The notes under the pieces were generated by a model, which did not search any database, had not been told where the DNA came from, and saw only the letters and a list, made by a program, of their open reading frames with translations. The translations under genes were made by a program, and so were the position numbers. A stretch of 64,000 nucleotides of DNA, from positions 496,001 to 560,000 of the forward strand of contig JAOVFP010000001.1 of assembly GCA_025738555.1 (NCBI GenBank). The letters are read 5' to 3'. Of this stretch, positions 58,211-64,000 are shown in pieces; positions within the stretch are counted from its first letter, which is position 1, and every line of letters starts with the position of its first letter. The DNA is from Cyathus striatus. Lineage: Eukaryota > Basidiomycota > Agaricomycetes > Agaricales > Nidulariaceae.

Positions 58211-60310
58211 TGTTGTGCAGTAGGTATTTGAGTCTGTAGCTATGCACTAGCTAGTTTAAAGTTTGTATGAGATATCAGCTCCGTAAATTTTGATATTATA
58301 ATCAATAAAGAATAGGGCTGGCAAGCGGCAAAGCCCACTACCCACTTGATTACTGTTTAGTATTTACTAGTACTGTGACTCAAATGTAGCAAATTAACTT
58401 ATGCAAGCCAACAAGATGATCGGGTTATTACTTATTCGCTGTCAATAACTCACAAATCCAATAACTGGGAATTGTCAACTGTGCTGGCAAGAACCTTGCT
58501 TGATATTAAAAGAAATGCAAGTGTAATAATATTCAAGGTACTATATTGTGAGTCAAGAAGGCACAAAATATGAGGTCAAAAAGTTACTACTATGTGTAAA
58601 TAACACAGACAAAGGTTACAACAACAAACTGGGAATAAACAACGAGGGCAATAATACATTGCAAGAACCATGACAGTGGAAGAGTGTGAGGATGAGTCAT
58701 GGCTTAGTCTGGAGGCCATAATGAGAGATTATGATGAGCACAACAATCAACTTGGTGTCTCGAACAGAGTCATAAGTGGAGTCAAATATGCTATACTTAT
58801 TTCAAATGATTTCTCATCAGGATTATATTGTGATTCATCCATGATGATATCATACTTCGTCCTGGACAAATAATATTTGATTTGGCACCTTGCCTGTTGT
58901 GTAAGCCTAGTTTCCTATGTTCAGAGTGCACAAAAGACAGGGTGTTTGTGGTATTTACATGGCCTCACACTGTTGTGTGGGTTGTACTTGGTGGCTGGGG
59001 TTGTGAGATCTCAATAGGAAGATCAGAGAGAGAGTCTAAGAATGGACCATGCTGCTGGAGTTGGGTGCATTCTGCATGTAGACTAGCATAGACACGTTTA
59101 TGTAGAACCAGCACAGGCAGTTGGGGAACATTTGACATTGCCCGCCTCACTTGCGGAGGTTATAGATGAGGATTGAATATTTTATATTCATGAATGAATG
59201 AATAACATTGAGAAAAAATGTACAGATGTAGACAAGATGTAGACAAGAGCTTAGTGTACTGCACATGTATTCCGATTTTTCGACGTTTGGAGTATGATGT
59301 TTGAGAATGTTTGAAAGTTCTGTTGATTGTTGACTTGTCCTGAGCTGAGAGACACCTTGAGATGTAAATAACGTTGGATAATCATAATGAATAAAAAATT
59401 CAGTAGGCCACCATAAATTTTTGTACTATCTGTAAGTTAGTAACACAAAGTCTGAGTAGGAGACATCATTTGAAACCTTCCCAAGGAAAACCTTGTCACA
59501 ATGAGGGAAAAAGGTGGTGGTGGTGGTAATAATGAGGGGGTGGATGATGTGTTGTCTTTGTATTAAGGTTACTGTAACATCCAGCAATACAGTATTGCCT
59601 TACTCACCAGGTGTACAGGACATTTGGTTGGTGTTGGTTGGACAAACTACAGCAATGATGACTGATGTGTCTGTGATATGATTGATGATTGGGGATGTGA
59701 GCAGAGGGTACCAGTATTTTGAAGGGTAGACAAATGTAATGAGAGGACGATGAGGAATTCAATAAGAGGACAATTCAAACAGTCCAATACAATATTACAA
59801 ACTAAGGAGGCTGTCACAGGCTGTCACACCGAGCCTCACTGTGTCACAGGGCTAAGGGTTTTAGGGTGTCAGCCAATCAAATCTCCTGAAAGTGAGATCC
59901 TGACCCCGATTTCTGAAATTCCCACCACCTTTTAAGGTAAGTGGGTCTTAGGGGACTCTTGACATCCTGAAAAGGCAATTTTGAGATCTGACTTTGGGAT
60001 CTCAACCTGATTGGTTCTTGCTGTAATCTCAATCTGATTGGCTTCTGCCTCTATTGAAACCAAAACTATTCAAAATGTATTTAGTACACTTATGAATTGC
60101 ACCACTATTTCAATCAAATGCCATCAATCAAAAACCCCCCATGCCCCTAGCTGAAGACACCATTGTTACCATCACCTTCACTGACATTGGTCTTTCTAAA
60201 TGTCTGAACATTTGGAATCAGTGCGGTTAGTCTGCTATTGACTGTTATTCTTACTCACCCTATGCGACCTTCAGACTGCACATATAAATCTTAAAATTAT
60301 AACAACATCT
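58211..60310. other. AT-rich region, only small chance frames
   Basis: Frames of 60-70 codons (58670-58873, 58882-59091, 59750-59935) have no recognised motif. The motif AGGGCTGGCAAGCGGCAAAG at 58314-58333 is a dispersed end-like repeat also seen at 40424. Confidence 0.35.
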
Positions 60311-60317
60311 TTTTGTT

Positions 60318-60560
60318 GCTCTCGAACAGCCGATGGCACTGTCATGATGCAATTGTGTTTTGAACCTGAGGATTGTTCGAACGGGGAACCTTACTTTCAT
60401 TCAGTATGCTGCTATTCATACTATGGAGTTCTCGTAAGTTGTCATTCATTTTAATTATTGGTTTTGCTCTTGAACAGCTGATGGCACTCTCGCAATGCAA
60501 TTTTAATTCGAGGCTGAGGATCATTTGAATGGGGAAGTGTACTTTCAGTAAAGGGAAGGG
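60318..60560. repeat. Two direct repeats of about 95 bp
   Basis: 60318-60410 and 60463-60560 share CGAACAGCCGATGGCACT, ATGCAATT.T..TT.GA.CTGAGGAT and GGGGAA. They are diverged and tandem with a 50-bp spacer. Confidence 0.6.
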
Positions 60561-60562
60561 GG

Positions 60563-60964
60563 ATGGGTGGGTGTGGTGCATTTCTGATTCCCTTCTTCTC
60601 CTACCATACTCAATGGGAAACAGTCCAAATCGAAACAATAAAAGAACTCCACCTGACACAGGACTCACTCTCCCTACACATAATCTACATTCTCTCCACC
60701 ACATACAAACCCCTCTACCTCCTCTTTCCCACTCAAGACCTCTTCGCTACATTCCACATGGAACTAAGCAAGCTACATAGTATCCAACAGGGACTTGCAC
60801 CCAGCTCAGCTGGAATGTCCACCCTTGCCAATTTGGAGCCTCACAATGCAGTATGGGAAAGTCAGTACTTGAAAGGCACAAACAAAGAGGGGGACCAAAA
60901 GTTAAATTTTGATGATGTACAGAGGTTGAGTAGGAGATTGAATGTTAGGCTTACAAATGAGTAG
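60563..60964 (+). CDS. Hypothetical fragment, about 133 aa
   Basis: Open frame of 133 codons, best in its second half: SSAGMSTLANLEPHNAVWE, then KLNFDDVQRLSRRLNVRLT and a stop. The first half is hydrophobic and Leu/Tyr-rich and may be non-coding. Another plus-strand frame (60529-60780) overlaps it in a different phase. No family was recognised. It may be the last exon of a decayed gene. Confidence 0.35.
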   Translation: MGGCGAFLIPFFSYHTQWETVQIETIKELHLTQDSLSLHIIYILSTTYKPLYLLFPTQDLFATFHMELSKLHSIQQGLAPSSAGMSTLANLEPHNAVWESQYLKGTNKEGDQKLNFDDVQRLSRRLNVRLTNE

Positions 60965-60969
60965 GTGAA

Positions 60970-62100
60970 AGTGCTCATTGAGGTCTGTTTTCTTCCTTTT
61001 ACTCCCTTTTTCAGTTTTTGACACCAATATGTACACCACAGGAAGCAGCACCTGGAATAACCATGCTCAATTTCCCTGCCTTCTAGTGGTTTGTGTGCAA
61101 GCTGGTATGGTGTGATATAGTTAACAAGTTTGCTTAGAGTATTTCTTTCATTTTAATGATGATTTTGTTGACAATATTTAGAATTATGTGTGTTCAGGAT
61201 ATGTACGTACTGTACACTTGTGTCGCAGGTTGACGTCATCCTCAACACACATGTGTTAACACTCTCCTGACAACACCATCTCAATATGGTTCTCTGCTAG
61301 CCATCATCATGTTCATTCTACTTTCTGACATACATCATAGAGTGATTGGGGTGTGCAATAGCATATGGAGCCTGGGCACAGTTTGGGTATTTGGTTGCAA
61401 TTGGTAACACTATGGGCATACCAGTACAAGCTCTTCTGGTTCTAAGGCCTGTGAGAAGGAGGACAAGTGGATGATGGCCATATTTTCCATCATGGCAAAA
61501 ACTGTTTACAGGATGGCTTCTACTCCCATCTGTTCTCCTTATCTTTGTACACCTGACAAACTTATCTCCCCGGCTCACTTTGTGGTCAATGAAACTGATT
61601 TCATCCACTGCTACCACTTCTCTCAGCCTCCCAATTCAAATAAGAATACAGTCGAGACCTTTCAGACAGTTGGTCTTCATCACTGCTGAATTTCTACAAA
61701 GGCTTAACAAGTCTGATATGTCCAGGGTATTTCCATTTGCCTTATTTTAATCTCACCTATAACAGCCTGTTTCTTTCCAGACTTATGAACTTCATATACA
61801 CAAAATATATGAATTTTAATCTATCGTATCAATTACTGTATTTTAAATTTGTATTATTAATACACGTTCTTAATTCTCTTACCTGGCCCTATTGTTTATT
61901 TGTTAGGTAGTGGGTTTTGCTGCTAGATGACCCTATTTTTTATTTCCTTATAGGGAAATCCAAACCACCCTATAACCCAACTACCTTAAAAAGTAGTGGG
62001 AATAAGAGAGTCATGGCTGTCTTAGTGATTGATCACTACCACTAAGCTGTTGTTGTGTGAGATCATTAAATAAATAAATTTGAGATCAATCAATTACATT
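60970..62100. other. No supported gene
   Basis: Short overlapping frames on both strands at 61318-61689 are not recognisable. A diverged inverted copy of the GGTAGTGGGTTTTGCTGC motif lies at 61906-61937. Confidence 0.35.
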
Positions 62101-62159
62101 AAGTAGAAATTAATTTTTTTGTAGTTAGAAATCAATCCTTGTGTAGTTTGAAATCAATC

Positions 62160-62384
62160 CCAGTTCAATCTGAAATCATTAGAAATCAATAAGAAATCAA
62201 TAAGAAATCAATGGATAACTCAAAATTGTTAGGTACCCAACTACAGGATATACTATAAATTTCGAGTTATCCATTGATTTTTCATTGATTTTTCATTGAT
62301 TTCTTATTGATTTCTTATTGATTTCTTTTTTGACTCTCATAGATTTTCACTCCAATGATTTCTAATGATTTCAGATTGAACTGG
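62160..62384. mobile_element. 225-bp foldback element with perfect 29-bp ends
   Basis: 62160-62188 (CCAGTTCAATCTGAAATCAT...) is the exact reverse complement of 62356-62384. Inner arms AAGAAATCAATAAGAAATCA and GATTTCTTATTGATTTCTTA also pair, leaving a short loop near 62230-62260. The transcript would fold into a long hairpin. No clear TSD. Confidence 0.7.
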
Positions 62385-62389
62385 TGTGG

Positions 62390-63529
62390 AGGAATAAACT
62401 CAAAGGCATGTGGCAGGTGTCACACCTGACTATAAGATATAACTATGATAATCCTAGACCAAAGTAGTTAGTAATTAAAGACAGCGATGAGAACTTAGCT
62501 GTTTGATTTGAGGTTAATGTTGACACTTCCAATTGACCAGGTAACTCAGAAGACTCAGTATGCGCACACACAAGTTAGCCAGAAAGGGAGGTAAATTTCC
62601 TCTCAGGTAGAACCTCAGGTATATACATGTGCAGCAATCGAAAAGGGAATAGTGCATGTGTGCTCTCATGTTGCCAGTGCCCAGAGAAACATAACCTAAG
62701 TGAAAGAATATGAAATGGAAATATCATAGCAATGGTAATGAAACAAGAGACACAGAAAAAGGTAATGACAGTAACGTACAAAAGAGACCATGTTTTAGAA
62801 CATAAGAAAGGGCTCACCATGCCAAATACCACTAAGACTTCCAGACAACACTGGCTACTCACCCTTGATGCAACCATGAAATGCACAATGGAGCAGAGAC
62901 GAAACACTACTACCCTCCCCAGAGGTAGCAGCATGGCAGTGGGCTAGGCTGCGGCTCAACATGCACACGAATGGTGGTGGGGTGCTCAGTGAGGTCCTTC
63001 AGCCAATGGAGTACCCAGAGTGGGAGTGGAGAATGTAAATTCTAGAACAACAATGTGGCAGTAAAATGAGGTTCAAGATATTGGATAAAAGAAAGAGAAA
63101 GAAAAGAGTGATCAAGAATAAATTTGAAATAAACACAAACAGAGTATAATTATCCCCTCACCTCAGCCTAACTCCCTGTTCCTTCCACCAATCGGAATGT
63201 CACATGATGATGGTAAAACCCAGCCATCATATCTCAATGGATGAAGTATCAGTCTTGAGGGCCAAACAAGAGGCTTGTGACAAAAAAGAGGGGTCTTGAT
63301 TGGGGTTAAACCCTAAGCCCTAGTGTATCGCATGGTCCGAGGGGCACATGGTGCCAAGAAGGTCTGAATATCGTCCTGACAGACCTTGAGGAGACAGATA
63401 GGAAGCCTAGAGAATACGAGAAAAGAAAAGCAGAGAGTAATAAGGAAAGCAGTAAGCGGAACACGTTGTAGTGTATGCGAGACGCAACAGCACATACATG
63501 TGTCACACTCAGTAAAAACAGTATGTCAG
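62390..63529. other. No supported gene
   Basis: Frames on the minus strand (62575-62934, 119 codons) and plus strand (62732-62947) overlap and show no known motif. Confidence 0.35.
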
Positions 63530-64000
63530 TGACATGTAGCCGAAATACACTAGTTTAGTCATCTGAGGGTCAAAGTTTGGTCGAAATTGAGCAAGTAGTG
63601 ACTAAAGTGCCAAAAATTTGATATTGGTCTGACTAATGAATGCAAAATCAATGACTGTGGTTAATTAACATTAATCCCTGAGTGTTCCTGAAATAGACAG
63701 CAACTTTTGGAACTGAAAACGGAATTCTAAACTCATTTGTTGTGCAATCTTAGTATAATTTGGGACACCTATTGGGCAGTGGTATGATATTCAGAATCCA
63801 AAATTACAGAATAATTGGGTAAGTATGCAAAGAAATATTTGTGATATAAAGATGAAAACATAGAATTATTTTAAAATTAACTGCAGTCATTCAATAGTCG
63901 GACTAACATCAAATTTTTGGCACTTTAGTCACCACTTGCTCAATTTCGACCAAACTTTGACCCTCAGATGACTAAACTAGTGTATTTCGGCTACATGTCA
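63530..64000. mobile_element. Element with inverted repeats of about 95 bp, reaching the window edge
   Basis: 63530 begins TGACATGTAGCCGAAATACA and the window ends with its reverse complement (TGTATTTCGGCTACATGTCA). Pairing continues almost perfectly for about 95 bp to CCAAAAATTTGAT. The interior is about 280 bp of AT-rich DNA. Long ends without coding suit a MULE-type or other non-autonomous element. The TSD cannot be tested at the edge. Confidence 0.75.

Noticed and set aside
60529..60780. An 83-codon frame MGKCTFSKGKGDG
   Set aside because: It overlaps a frame with better composition in another phase, and has no motif.

Overview
The window looks like a stretch of a mushroom-type (basidiomycete, probably Agaricomycete) nuclear genome. 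Four things point there: a KDZ (Kyakuja-Dileera-Zisupton) transposase with the fungal CxC zinc modules, a Tad1-like LINE 3' end, an NB-ARC/TPR gene of the kinesin-light-chain type, and introns of about 40-70 bp with GT/GC-AG borders. The DNA is AT-rich. I see no intact housekeeping gene. This is a transposon graveyard in which almost every protein gene is TE-derived, TE-associated or broken, and the species cannot be named from sequence alone.

Layout. 1-3.6 kb: minus-strand gene pieces, including a many-exon gene of unknown function (1087-3532). 4861-10451: a complete hAT DNA transposon with 8-bp target-site duplications (TSDs) and a decayed transposase on the minus strand, apparently inserted into a tRNA-derived SINE. 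10613-11795: a small non-autonomous hAT-like element. 13300-15047: a minus-strand gene built from tandemly duplicated 21-nt micro-exons. 15497-18553: a KDZ transposase pseudogene. 18.6-23.1 kb: a satellite of about 300-bp units holding three nested short inverted-repeat elements. 23292-23954: a second copy of the small hAT-like element. 24351-27709: an element with very long inverted arms, sitting in a dispersed repeat that also took a 5'-truncated LINE (27816-28510). 28770-30460 and 36703-39382: two hAT-like elements filled with a 19-bp GTGTGACAC satellite. 33475-34359, 42133-43000 and 53631-54509: three solo LTRs of one family. 34412-36702: a gene for an acidic protein split by an element (34679-36540) with an 8-bp TSD. 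39383-40083 and 54609-56860: a truncated and a degenerate copy of an NB-ARC/TPR gene. 40.5-43.3 kb: a composite region of minisatellites and inverted CATGTG motifs. 48606-50497: an inverted-repeat element with GGTACACC subterminal repeats. 62160-62384 and 63530-64000: two further inverted-repeat elements.

How the parts relate. Most non-coding DNA here is explained by a few DNA-transposon families that share one design: short terminal repeats, 8-bp TSDs where readable, and internal arrays built on GTGAC or GTGACAC. Several coding relics carry stop codons of the kinds that CpG-to-TpG change would make (CGA to TGA, TGG to TAG). This fits decay of methylated transposons and is an inference. The very long open frames across 25.0-25.6, 26.9-27.4 and 35.1-36.0 kb are satellite artefacts and are not annotated as genes.
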